From the NCBI GenBank assembly GCA_016648135.1, contig JADDOH010011062.1, positions 42,350-106,349 of the forward strand: 64,000 nucleotides of DNA. The letters are read 5' to 3'. This document shows positions 42,421-52,877 of the stretch, piece after piece. Under the pieces are notes generated by a model. The model ran no database searches, was not told the DNA's origin, and saw only the letters and a list, made by a program, of their open reading frames with translations. Source of the DNA: Agrypnia vestita. Lineage: Eukaryota; Arthropoda; Insecta; Trichoptera; Phryganeidae. The position numbers and the translations under genes were made by a program. Positions within the stretch are counted from its first letter, which is position 1, and each line of letters starts with the position of its first letter.

Positions 42421-44330
42421 GTATGTTTGGGTAAGTACCTAAACGAAATGATCGTAATATAATTGTACGTATAAATAAAGATGCATCTCAAGGTTCGCGT
42501 TGTCATCTCGGTTAATTCATCTTGCCGGTTTGATAATATCATGTTCTGGCTATGCAGCTGAACACATTCAGTTCTTTGGTTAATTCAAGCTAGGATAGCC
42601 GTTGAATCGTACAGCGAGATAAAATATACATAGAACTAGAGTCTCTGGCAAAATAATTATTGTGAAATGTAACAATCGCTGATTGAAAATGATTGTTCGT
42701 TCGGCGACGGACTCGGCTGTCCGCCGCTTCCAGCATGGTAACACAAGACAACGCCTCGCTATTTGCACTGGGCAAAAAGCGTATTAAAAAACCGCCGAGC
42801 ATTGTGCGAATACACATTTAATTCACATCCTTTCGTTGGGATTTTTTCTGTTCGCAAGTCGTCATAATTTATTTGCTCAATTTTGTTTAATCCGGCTTTT
42901 ATTTGCCCCCCGTCCATGTGAAAAAACTGGCTGCAAGCAAAATAAGAATGCATTCTTATTTTGCTTGCCCCTCCACGTGCACGCTTATGCAGACAGAACC
43001 AGTTTGCGAGAGGAAAAAGTGCAAAAGGTAGGAGCGACCGCGGCGTGCGAGCCACATGCAGGCGGGAAGAGCCATTTCTTCCAGCCGGTCCCGCCGCCAA
43101 ATGCCGACGGCCGGCCGCGCTGTCACAATTTTCAAAATAGAATGCATAGACAAACGCCGAAATTGCGAATAATGCAAATATTATCAGCGATCTCTCGCGC
43201 AAGTGCCTATCCAGAATCGCCGAAACCGCGGGTATCGGGCGAGTTACGAAGGAACGAGGAATTAAAAAGATTACTCGCGAATATTAGGCCTAAAATTCGG
43301 CGGGACGGCGGCGCTCGCCGCGCGAATATTTCAGCGGCCGAGTCTCTATCTTGACAGGCACACCGCTCGAGATGAAACGTTTTCGCTTAGCGGACTAATT
43401 GTCGCCAGATTGCAGGGGGTAAATATATAATATTTAAAAATTGTAGGTACATGAACTCACCCAAAAACGCAGCAGACCTCGGCCAGCGGCGAGCGGTCGT
43501 CCGGGGTCCGGCGGTCGCGAGATGTCAGAAATATCGGTCGGGTGCAGTTCAGGCGAGCGCGGCACACGGATATCGGCACTTTGTCGGGAAATGGAGCAGG
43601 TTTTCACCGTTTTCCCCGGCACGGCGGCGATGTCACCTCTCGGGAGAGCGTCGAGCGGCCGCAAGGACGAACGGAACGCGGCGAGACGACTCGCCTGCGC
43701 CTAGCAACGGAGGAGTTCGCCAATATGATAAACGGCACGCGAATATTGTGCGAACGCGTGTGCGTCTCATAAAAATCTAGAAAAGTTATAAATAATGACC
43801 CAATTTACGCGAATGGCCCGCGCTGAACGCGAGTATCGAAAAAAAGGAAGAAAAAATACAACGCACGGCGAGCGTAGACTTGGAAATTATCTGGGGTAGA
43901 ATCGACTATCTGAGAGATGTGCGCAGGTCCCGGAAAAGACGTACGTGCCTCGGACTCGCCGCAACTGGATGCAATGGAAAAGAGTATCACCTATAACGGT
44001 ATACTGTCTTTGATTGACCCAGAAAATTTCGCCTGTTGCGAGCAATTTCACTCGCCGATCCGCTTTGCCATCTGTTGACGAAAATTCTCACTAAAATTCG
44101 CACACGAAAACGTTGCAAAATTGTATCCGCACGTCGCGCGCGCGATCCGAGGAACCGACTTCCAATAAAACCGGAAAATACGGAACATCAAGTTTTGCCA
44201 TTCCCTGTGAATCTAATATCATGTTGTTCATTGATATGTTTACCGTGACAGTTGGAAAAGACGGCAGCGACATCTATCGATTTCAGAGATTAATAAACTA
44301 CCAATACACCGGCTAACAAGAATCTTACAG
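42421..44330. promoter_or_regulatory. Repeat-poor CpG-rich region
   Basis: The base composition changes sharply: CpG and GC content rise from ~42700 to ~44300, and none of the window's repeat families is found. Open frames on both strands here (42759-43202 -, 42836-43354 +, 43451-43780 +) start at non-ATG codons or are short, and none shows a domain, so I do not call them genes. Best reading is a CpG-island-like regulatory region or non-coding first exon. Confidence 0.4.
42933..42968. repeat. 36-bp perfect palindrome
   Basis: GCAAGCAAAATAAGAATG (42933-42950) is directly followed by its exact reverse complement CATTCTTATTTTGCTTGC (42951-42968), with no spacer, inside the CpG-rich region. Confidence 0.9.
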
Positions 44331-45868
44331 GAATCCGTTCACAAATCTGATTGCGACCGGTTAGAATCTTAGCTAAGTTAAATTAAATATATAAATTTCA
44401 AATAAAATGACAATTCTCCTAAGCTTATAATGATATGGTATAAAAAATTTAAGTTTTATCATTAAATTATCTGAAAATTTTTTGAATTTATCAAATTATC
44501 TTTATGCCTTTATTTTTATTACAAATAATATTCGTTCGTTTTTGTGGTGTATGCCATCTGTAAGTGATATTTGCAAGCAAATTGAAAATATCTCAGCGAC
44601 AATCTAGTATCTCTTTCGCGTTGTGATTTTATGTTTCATTTTATGGAACAATTTGGTGATTTAATGATTTAATCAAATTTGCGAACGATGTCAAGGTCAG
44701 TATTTCCATATTCACGAATTTAATAGCTAATATAATGGCATTCAGTGCTTTTAACTTTACGGGAAAATTGCGAGTTAGAGAGAGACGAATAGAACTCTCG
44801 CCTTTGCATAATTATCGCTTTATACGCGTTTCTCGCCTAAACGTCCACGGCTATGATTCATTGTTCCGACGGTTGCGCACTGTGATAGAAGGAGATAGCT
44901 GATAGAACGAGTGTCGAATTGTAGCTCGGGATAGATAAAATAAAAATAGGTTAGCCAACTTGGGCGAGCCTAACATATTTGTGACGTCACTCTAATGGAG
45001 TCTAAAATTACATGGGGCCGAAACTGAGACAATTTTTGAGACGTATTTCGTCGTATTTTGCTTAGAACTGCCAGTGAAATATCGATGGGCTTGTAGTGTG
45101 TGCCGCGCCGGAGTGCTTCCTCACTAACAAGTAAAGAAATACGGTAGTTCGTGTTATGACATTGGAATAAAAGTCACTTCCTGGAGTGCATACATTCTGC
45201 TGAATATTCCGTAAGCCGTTTTTCGCTCATTATTCGGCTTATTTTTAGAAAAATCGAATCAGCGAGTCTCGGAATCAACGCGGTTTCTTCTTTCCTTCGC
45301 GCTCGCCGCTTTCCGCAAAGACCACGCACATTTCTTGAGATTTATATTTGTCGTTTCAGCGCGGCAGTGTTTATGAAGAGTGTCCTTCGCGACAGTGGTC
45401 CGGGTGATTCAGAATTCAGAGGTCTCGACTCGGCCGCTTCCTGACACACTTTTATTTTGTCTCCAATGCCACTGCATTTATAAAACGCATTTTAATGTGA
45501 AATCACCCTGGAACAACACATCGACGACTATCTGTTAGTTTGACTTTACTCTCTCGCTGCATAGAACTGTCGACTAGCGCTTTTCCTTGCAAAGTTTTAC
45601 TAAGAATCGAATTTAAATCAAAGTGTTTTAATTATTCATAGTGAATTACTGCCGAATTAATACTCTCAATATATCGATTATCTGTGTGCAAGGTTATGGT
45701 GCATTTCAGTGACAACAACTTACTGTCATAGTATCAAATTTCATATGAAAAGTGATTGAATTTTCCGTCCATTTTAATGCAGTGAAAATATTGTGAACAG
45801 TAAATAACAAGCCTTTAACATATTAATGTAATCAGTTGACAGTATTTAGTATTAACACTATTTTTTCA
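44331..45868 (+). other. Repeat-poor region with possible 5'UTR exon (~45540-45868)
   Basis: No repeats recognised. Regulatory-looking motifs: GAGAGAGA near 44777, a CRE TGACGTCA at 44982-44989, and GC-rich patches at 45240-45440. From ~45540 the sequence is AGTG/GTGAA-rich (e.g. CAGTGAAAATATTGTGAACA), a texture typical of insect 5' untranslated leaders, and TTTTTTCA is followed by GTAAGTAT at 45869, an excellent splice donor. A TTAGTT initiator-like motif is at 45535-45540. No long ORF, so if an exon it is non-coding. Confidence 0.35.
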
Positions 45869-47445
45869 GTAAGTATCTGCCAATATTTTTAGATATTTTA
45901 TTATGGAATTTTTTCGAGTGGAAAGTGGGTTATGACGAAAAAGTACGACAAACTTTACAATCTAAATCAGATTTTATTGAAATATAAGAATAATTTTATA
46001 AAATTGAATGACACACTTGTAGACAGCAAAGTATAGAAGCTTTGTACTACGTATGTGTATTACAGTTGCAATTAATATGCTTCCGTGAAAATTTTCATTG
46101 AAATATTTGCAAATAAAACAATGAGTTTTGTTTTTGTTTTTTTTTTTTATTATAATCATAAATTATCACACCAGAAATCGGTTAATTCTGAACTTTACAA
46201 CAGTTAGCATTATTCGCTAAAACAGCTGATTGAATATATCAGTGAAAATTTAGGTACCTACAAAACGAAATTATTCTTGCGGCGATCAGATGTTTTTCAA
46301 TTTAATACAAAACGATACTTTTAATTTCATTCTGCACCTCGATGAAAGGACACAGAAGTGAGATATTGAGGTAGACGTGTATTGCATAGTACTTGTACGC
46401 GTATTTCGTGATCAGGCAGACGTCCATAATTTTCCAACCGGGCGGGAAATAGTTGGAAACGGAAATCACATTTCCAGGGCGCCATATTGAAATTTATACA
46501 TTGTCAAGTCAGTGTGGCTATGTGTTAAAAGTTTTACAATAATCTAGACCTGTGTTAGATTAGATACACCTAAAGATTTTTAGAATTTGTATAAAAATAA
46601 TACAAATGTTAGGTAGGTACTTTGTTCTGGAGATTTTACTGAACGGAGAATGTGGTCGACCATTTGCATTTTTATAATTGACGTCATTTTTAAGATTTTG
46701 ATGTGTGCATCCGATTTGATTGGTAGTTTAGAATTGACAAATAAAACATTATTGCATTTAATTAAATTCAAAGATTGACTTGAGAACCTTCATCGATTGC
46801 ATTTTTTAAAATCATTATTTTAAATAAATAATATATTAATTGTTTTGTATATTTTGTCTGTGCTTTCGTGTACTTGCAAGATCGTCATAATAAATTATCC
46901 GAGGAAAATATCTAACCTCAAAATGTTTCCCTTTTTCGTAATTCGACCATCGCGATTAAAAAGATTGCAGATGATTCGAATAATAGGATTTTTTTTTATT
47001 CATTTCTTTGCAATAATGTTAATAATTGAAATGGATAATAATATCAATAATGTAAATAGTATCAATAATGTGTACTTTCTAAATTATGAAGAGGCTGATT
47101 TTTGATAGAGAAAATGTCAATTTATCATCTAATCAAAAAAAAATCATTCAACAGAGGTCTCTAAGCAAAATGTATATGTCCATTCTGTTTATTTATATGT
47201 TAATATTATATGTATTTAGTTAATTTCTATGTTATTGTTTTTACAATAATTTCTTTGTCTGCCTGTCCGTAATGTCCGTAACTTTATGGAATGGAGCTGG
47301 AATTACAACTTTAGATAATTAGAGTGTGACACGCAATTAGCGCGCAACACGCAATGGCTCAGTCAACACGTAACGGTCGCCCACCAAATTACCGGGATTT
47401 TTCGCGGGCGTATGGCTAGTATTGTATGTTTTTTAATTAATTTCT
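45869..47445. other. AT-rich, repeat-poor spacer
   Basis: Begins at the candidate splice donor. Contains a CRE at 46679-46686 and TGTCTGCCTGTCCGTAATG (47258-47276), a Helitron-5'-like motif. No gene supported; the open frame 46845-47105 has no domain. Confidence 0.35.
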
Positions 47446-47552
47446 ATGTTCATCATCATCATCGTCTTCATCCCCTTGTCCTAGTAGGGTCGGGGACCCA
47501 AAGACTCGACAAGGTGCTTCCATATTCCCTTGTCTTGTGCTGCTTCCGTATG
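47446..47552 (-). mobile_element. RTE-like LINE 3' extremity
   Basis: The minus strand reads CCCCGACCCTACTAGGACAA then GGGGATGAAGACGATGATGATGATG, the stop-proximal region and (GAT)n tail also seen at the end of 10534-12062. About 100 bp remains. Confidence 0.7.
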
Positions 47553-48116
47553 AGTCAATTAGTCTATTTTGTTTTCATACACATTTTATGTTATTATTTA
47601 CTTAAATAAAATTATGGGTACTTATGTAGAATCCAAATTTTTAATGTAGGTACATGCAAATGATTGTTCAGAACACTACAATATAAGAGACGTGTTATGA
47701 GCATTTTACTTTAGAAATACCATTTAGGTACCAACCTAAAGCTAATAAATAACTCAACATTCTTTGTCCGTCCGTAACATCCTAGAATCCAATGGCTGAT
47801 CTCATTCCGTTTTCAAAATTAGTATGATTTCAATATATTTTTATCTATTATTAAACACAATGAAAACATTGACTTTACCAATAAAATTCTCTGAATTAGA
47901 TTTTTTTTAATATTTAGATTTTTTTATATATTTCGCTTGAATAAAAATAAAAACTTATAAGTGCATTATGTCATTGGTATTAATCATTGATCAAAATATA
48001 TTATTCTTTATGCAACAATGTCCGTCACCAACGCCGCTTAATTGGCGGCCGAAATATATATAATAAGAAAATATGTCATTTTTGACTGGTTATATATACC
48101 TAGCCAGTGCGTTATA
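47553..48116. repeat. Dispersed CCGTCACCAACGC repeat, copy 2
   Basis: 47760-48115 matches 39770-40010 (TCCGTTTTCAAAATTAGTAT ... ATGTCCGTCACCAACGCCGC) and ends ATGTCATTTTTGACTGGTTA ... ACCTAG, a Helitron-type hairpin plus CTAG (48083-48104). Confidence 0.55.
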
Positions 48117-49041
48117 TGATATATCAAGCGTCATTATTTAGTCGTTTAGTACCTACGTAATCAATTTACAAAAATTATGTGGAAATATTTCTGAATCGGT
48201 CTCTCATTTCCATCTCAAATCTATTATTTTGAAAAAAAAAATCCAATTTTTTATTGACGAGGTTTATCTGAAACCAAAATTTGTATTAGTTTCGCATAAC
48301 AATCACAAATAATAAAAGCACGTATGTGTGTGCGTGTATGTGTAAGTATGCATACACAAATATTATCGTGATTAGAATAGCTATAATGTAAAGTATGCAT
48401 CGGTCCATCGTTCTGCTCTGTACAATACACAGTGAATGACAGATTGTTCCGTACTACACTGTTCTGTTATTTACTTTAGTGTCAGAATCTTATTAAATTG
48501 ACATAATGGCCTTCAAAAACGCTACTACGTATAGTTTCTTCAACTTGTGTATTAATATTTTTAGGCGTCGTGTTACGTAAACTCGGCTATGCTGTCCGAA
48601 TATATTTTATAATTTTTAAATTACATGTAAGCGTTCAAAAAGAGATGAGAACGATTATGTTTCTATTGTTTATAATGTTGCCAGAACAAAAGATCCATAT
48701 TCCATTATTATTCAGATAGGTTCCCAGAGATCCAACTTTACGCGGTATTCAATGACAGATTACTGGAAACAAACGAATTGCGGTCGCCATTAAATTCTTC
48801 ATCCATATTCGCCTAGAGTCCGTTCATTTTATGACACCCACTTGCATTAGTGTTAGTAACAGTGCGTTTACATAAACACGTAACATTATTTTTTTTGATA
48901 GACGCAAAAAGTAAATATAAATAGTATTTTTATTTTCTAAACATAAAATATTTTCTAAGCATATTATGCAATGATATAATAAACTGTAGATACGTTACAA
49001 GCGTGAAATCGTGACAAGTCAAAAATAAGGTAATTATTGCC
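48117..49041. other. AT-rich spacer
   Basis: Includes a degenerate (GT)n around 48325-48350. Nothing else recognised. Confidence 0.35.
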
Positions 49042-49044
49042 TTA

Positions 49045-49189
49045 GGCCCGGTTGTTTCAAGTTCGATCAAAGTAAGCGGTCGATAAAAGCATAGATTTTT
49101 ACGAAAACGGATCGTCTGATTGGTGGAGAACGTAAAAATCTATGCTTTAAAAGAACGCTTACTTTAATCCAACTTGAAACAACCGGGCC
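49045..49189. mobile_element. PIF/Harbinger-type hairpin MITE, copy 3 (intact)
   Basis: GGCCCGGTTGTTTCAAGTT / AACTTGAAACAACCGGGCC, perfect TTA duplication (49042-49044, 49190-49192), inner perfect hairpin GCATAGATTTTTACG / CGTAAAAATCTATGC around a GGATCGTCTGATTGGTGG loop. 145 bp. Confidence 0.9.
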
Positions 49190-49499
49190 TTACTTGCATT
49201 CGTTCCGAACGGACCGAAACAAAGCGCCGGCCGACTGCGAAAACTACGCCGAAAAAAAGTCCCGGGGAAAAAGGAACAGAGTATCGTACACTATTGTAAG
49301 AATGAGTATGTTATTTTTGTCACCGTGACTTCAAATTACCCGATTTTTACGCGATTACTTGATTATGTGATTTGTTCTCTCTTTGAATGCAATATTTGCT
49401 ACATATGAAAGTTGGCTAGTATGGGAATAACGTGTCTATTTTATAATACGTCAATGATGTTGTGCATGTATTGTAAAAAAAATCTCATTCCGTTTTCAA
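49190..49499. other. Spacer with GC-rich patch
   Basis: 49200-49280 is GC-rich; no gene or repeat recognised. Confidence 0.35.
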
Positions 49500-49930
49500 A
49501 ATTAGTATGAAGTATAATGAAAACATTGGTAACAGAATATTAGTTAACTTAGTGAAAACCACTACCAGATATAAGGACTACCGGTTTCGAGACGTACCCG
49601 TCTCTTCTTATTTTGTATTAAGTTATTTTTCAAAGTTAATTTTTGAAACTGGTACATTTGCTATACTTACGCCCCCTCTCACTCTCTCCCGTTAGATTCC
49701 TGATTGTTCTATAGGCTAGTTAGTGCATGCTTGTCTCTGACAAGATTAACATGCATGTGATCGAAATTGGTGAAAGTTTAACAATTCTATTGTTGTGTTA
49801 TATAGTGTTGTGAATATAGTAATGTGTTGTTGGTCCTGACGAAGAGACGGGTACGTCTCGAAACCGGTAGACCTTAAATCTGGTAGTGGTTTTTACTAAG
49901 TTAACTAACATTCTGTTATAATGTCCAACC
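49500..49930. repeat. Inverted repeat with hammerhead cores at both ends
   Basis: Left arm 49515-49605 (AAAACATTGGTAACAGAATA ... CCACTACCAGAT ... CTACCGGTTTCGAGACGTAC) and right arm 49838-49925 (GTACGTCTCGAAACCGGTAG ... ATCTGGTAGTGG ... AACATTCTGTTATAATGTC) are inverted. The right arm has an intact hammerhead core on + ; the left arm has a mutated one on - (the CTGACGA box became ATAAGA). About 230 bp of unrelated sequence separates them. The short frame 49507-49695 has no domain. Confidence 0.75.
49832..49873 (+). ncRNA. Type I hammerhead ribozyme core (ACCGGT family)
   Basis: GGTC (stem I 5' strand, 49832-49835), CTGACGA (49836-49842), stem II GAGACG-GGTA-CGTCTC (perfect 6 bp with tetraloop, 49844-49859), GAAA (49860-49863), CCGGT completing self-complementary ACCGGT (49863-49868), A (cleavage site GUA at 49869), then GACC (49870-49873) pairing with GGTC. 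All conserved core bases are present. A zero-loop stem III implies action as a dimer, as proposed for Penelope/retrozyme hammerheads. Confidence 0.8.
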
Positions 49931-50330
49931 ACAAAGTTAATGCTTTAAATATTATTAATATGAGAACATTGACTTTATGCTTTTTTAATAAAATACATTA
50001 ATTTGGATTTTTTTTGATATTTCAGTTTATTGAAAATTAAAACTAATAAGTGAATTATTTTATTACTATATCGCATATGTCACCATTAATCAAAATATAT
50101 AATTCTCTACGTAACATTGTCCGTCACTGACGCTACCAGATAGCTCAAATAATAACGTTATATGATAATGAGGTCTAAGAAGCAAAAAAGCATAATTCTC
50201 TTTTTAATCACGTCCATCGCTAACGTTATCGAGAGGCTCCTCTAGATAGCGCTGTTCTCTCTGAAATATATAATAAAAGTACGCTATTCCTGACGATTTA
50301 TAGCTAATTTAGTTTACTGCCTTTTTAGAA
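49931..50330. repeat. Dispersed CCGTCACCAACGC repeat, copy 3
   Basis: AACATTGACTTTATGCTTTT ... ATTGTCCGTCACTGACGCTA ... AGATAGCGCTGTTCTC matches 39830-40290. Ends near TACGCTATTCCTGACGATTT then ATAGCTAA (Helitron-like CTAA). Confidence 0.5.
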
Positions 50331-50550
50331 GAACAAGTAATTTTTTTTTAAAACTTAGTAACATATTTATTTGCCACACCTAACAAAAAATTAACAAGGA
50401 AAATAAAAAAGACCTAAAATGAATAAATAAACATATTTTTTTAAGTGTTAGTTAAATTATTAAAAACCACTACCAGATTTAATATACAAATAACTTAGAT
50501 CTTAGATGTTATGTTTTTATTGTTTTTGTAATTTGTTGAATTTAGTTTTT
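50331..50550. other. AT-rich spacer
   Basis: Contains AAAACCACTACCAGATTTAA (50461-50480), a fragment of the 49500-49930 hammerhead repeat. Confidence 0.45.
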
Positions 50551-50805
50551 TCACAAAAGGAAGATTAATTTGGTCGCCTTCTCGGTGCCTAATCTATTTC
50601 TTGTTTTGCTGCGCACCAAATTGAATGCCGAAAATATTCTTTCGACCCCAGCGGAAGAAGCAACTGTACTTAGCAGTTGCTCGATCATATCCAATTCTTC
50701 GGTTATACATTTCTTCATGTTATGTATCGCTGCCCGCCAATCAGTAGAGCGGTTTGCCGCATGACTCGTTTCTCGACTAATAACTCCAGTAAAAGGCTTT
50801 TTTTT
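50551..50805 (-). pseudogene. hAT transposase C-terminal domain, open frame without start
   Basis: Read from ~50805 to the TGA at 50551-50553, the minus frame is open for about 84 codons: ETSHAANRSTDWRAAIHNMK, KCITEELDMIEQLLSTV, ASSAGVERIFSAFNLVRSK, then TRNRLGTEKATKLIFLL-stop. S-A-VER-FS-------K-RNRL-----A is the hAT dimerisation domain signature. The 5' end runs into low-complexity A/T sequence with no catalytic core. The overlapping + strand frame (50570-50764) is its shadow. Confidence 0.85.
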
Positions 50806-50943
50806 TCCGAGGGAAGTCCCTTGACAGTTTTTGGCTGATTTAGTTGCAGTAAAAAAGTATTGACTTAAATCATTGATTTTTTTTAAAAAGTCATTTGGTT
50901 TTAATCGCGATTTGAATCACTGATTTAAATCATCTCATCCCTG
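50806..50943. mobile_element. hAT right-end with AAATCA subterminal repeats
   Basis: Alternating TTAAATCATTGATTT, CGATTTGAATCACTGATTTA and AATCATCTCATCCCTG motifs end at 50943 with CTCATCCCTG, the reverse complement of the hAT terminus CAGGGATGAG. Probably the same element as the transposase fragment at 50551-50805; its other end was not identified. Confidence 0.65.
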
Positions 50944-51591
50944 ATGTTTTATAGGTAAGACCATAACTGACAACCCAGTCGACCACAGCGAAGTAACGAG
51001 GATAGCGAAGGGAAAAAGTATATTTCGAAATGAAGACGACAACACACACACGTTCACCTGTTTGAAGACTACAAAGTGTATAATACATTTTAGTATGAAC
51101 TACATTAAGTGAACTAATTGTAGTACAACGAAATTGTAGTACTAATGAAGTGAAGTAATTGCGGAACTACGAAATTGTAATGCCCTATAAGAAGTGCTTC
51201 TTGAAAACTGTGCTACCGGAAACTGAAACGATTCGATTTCCAGATATTTCTTCATTTGTCTACATCGACTTCCCAAAACTTTCACATAAAAATGTACTAT
51301 TTGAAGTATATTCTTTCAATAACATTCAAGTGTGTGTACTAGTGTGCACTTTAAAATAAAATATACTATTTGAAGTAGGGATGGGTCGTCGACGTATTTA
51401 CCGTCGACGAAACGAGACCGTCCACGTCCGTCCATCGACGAGACGATCAACTAGTTGAATTCGTCAACTAGTTGACGCGTCAACTTCGTTGCGCGGACGT
51501 CGCGGACGTTCTATCTAAACATCGGGACGATGGTCAACTGTCTACGGTTCGACGCGACGCTGCTCGACGGCTCAACCGTTGGCTTATTATT

Positions 51592-51850
51592 TTATTATTT
51601 ATTTGTTTACGCACACTATAGGCTTTTACATATCGTTTTATATACTTCTTTCTATATATAATAAAGAAAGAAGTAGGTATACACAACAATATGAAGTGTA
51701 AGCAGTAAAATATAAATATAAACTACATATATAAGCAGTGAAAGTATCGGGTATAAGCATTAAAATATTAGTATAAAAATTTAAAATATAAAGTACAAAG
51801 CAGTAATGTGTGTATAAAAAAATATATTAGGTACACATCATTACATGTGT
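51592..51850 (-). mobile_element. LINE 3' UTR, same family as 13432
   Basis: TTTATTTGTTTACGCACACT then ATAGGCTTTTACATA, and GTGTAAGCAGTAAAATATAA, GCAGTGAAAGTATCGGGTAT then AAGCATTAAA, match 13432-13660. No coding part remains. Confidence 0.7.
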
Positions 51851-51851
51851 A

Positions 51852-52115
51852 CAGGGTTATTTGGAAAACATTAATAACCTCGCAGGACTATATTCCTGCC
51901 TTGATCGAAAGCTATCACGACCTAATATCAATAGTTATGGAGATATGCGACATCAAAGTTTGAATTTTTTCAATATGTCTGACTTATTTTTTGTAAAACG
52001 TTGGACTATCACTACACTAACTCAAATCGATTACGAAAAATTCATTCGTTTCAATCAAGTTAAATACAATGATAAAAACCCTTACATTTATTTGTTGTCT
52101 ATAAATTTATAAATA
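51852..52115. repeat. Palindrome family P, left half only
   Basis: CAGGGTTATTTGGAAAACAT ... GACCTAATATCAATAGTTAT ... TCGATTACGAAAAATTCATT, as the left arm of 55895 and 56697. Confidence 0.8.
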
Positions 52116-52877
52116 AATACATAATTTAAAAATGCTTTACATTTGAGATGTTATCTAGAAATTTATTGAAGAATACATCTTTGAAAGTCAGGCTTTCACT
52201 TTGTGGTGACATTATTAATAAATAAATATATCTGTATTATTTGTCAACTTTAGTTTAAGGCTCAATCTGAGAAAAGGAACATTGTTCCAGAAACATGTAA
52301 AAAACCAATAAAAAGTGGTGTAAACAAAATTATAATAGATTTATTTTTTTATCTATAAAGTTGAAAATAGGGAATTTTTAATAAAAATTAATTAAACCTA
52401 AATTCAAGATTATATTACATATATAATAATTAATGTTGGACTGCTGAATAAGGACCATAGTTAGGTATAGAAAATTTTATTCCCTACAAGTTTGTTTATC
52501 ATTTATATGCTAAGGTTGAAAAGTAACGAAATAACAATAATTAAATTTTACCATCCCTTTTCAGGCAGATTTAAGAAGTCGAGATCGATCGAATAAAATA
52601 TTGATTTTAGAAAAATATCTAGCCGGCCTGTTAATTAATAATAGTTCAATAAAAAATAAAATAATTAAACAGAATTGTTTTATTTTATACAGCGTAAAAT
52701 TGGGAATTCACCGAAATGTCGCACGTGCACATCGCAAAAAATCAAGTAAAAAATAATACATAATAGCTTATTAAGCCTATCTCTCCCTACGCATGCGTTC
52801 AAATTTCAAATCTCTGTCATAGTTCGTGTACACAGATCTGCACTCTATGATCGTGTACTTTAGAGTTGAAATAAAAT
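52116..52877. repeat. Hammerhead repeat flank and AT-rich filler within the hAT
   Basis: 52185-52230 (AGGCTTTCACTTTGTGGTGA then CATTATTAAT) is the inverted counterpart of 84-118, so the repeat around the hammerhead at 52261-52300 is shared with the window start. 52330-52877 is AT-rich and unassigned. Confidence 0.45.
52261..52300 (+). ncRNA. Hammerhead-like core (ACATGT family), first box damaged
   Basis: CAAT, then CTGAGAA (52267-52273; consensus CTGANGA, so damaged or a base lost), stem II GGAAC-ATT-GTTCC (52276-52288), A, GAAA (52290-52293), self-complementary ACATGT (52293-52298) and A. Stem I downstream strand is decayed here but intact at positions 25-29. Confidence 0.55.

Noticed and set aside
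42836..42967. The 36-bp palindrome as a transcription terminator
   Set aside because: Eukaryotic context; no T-run or pol III unit associated.
42759..43202. 147-codon minus-strand frame with a signal-peptide-like hydrophobic start (IIFALFAISAFVYAFYF)
   Set aside because: It begins at TTG, the overlapping + strand (42836-43354) is open for longer, and neither has a recognisable domain or codon signature. CpG-rich DNA yields long chance frames.
43451..43780. Overlapping open frames in several phases at 43434-43780
   Set aside because: Open in four frames at once, which is a composition effect.
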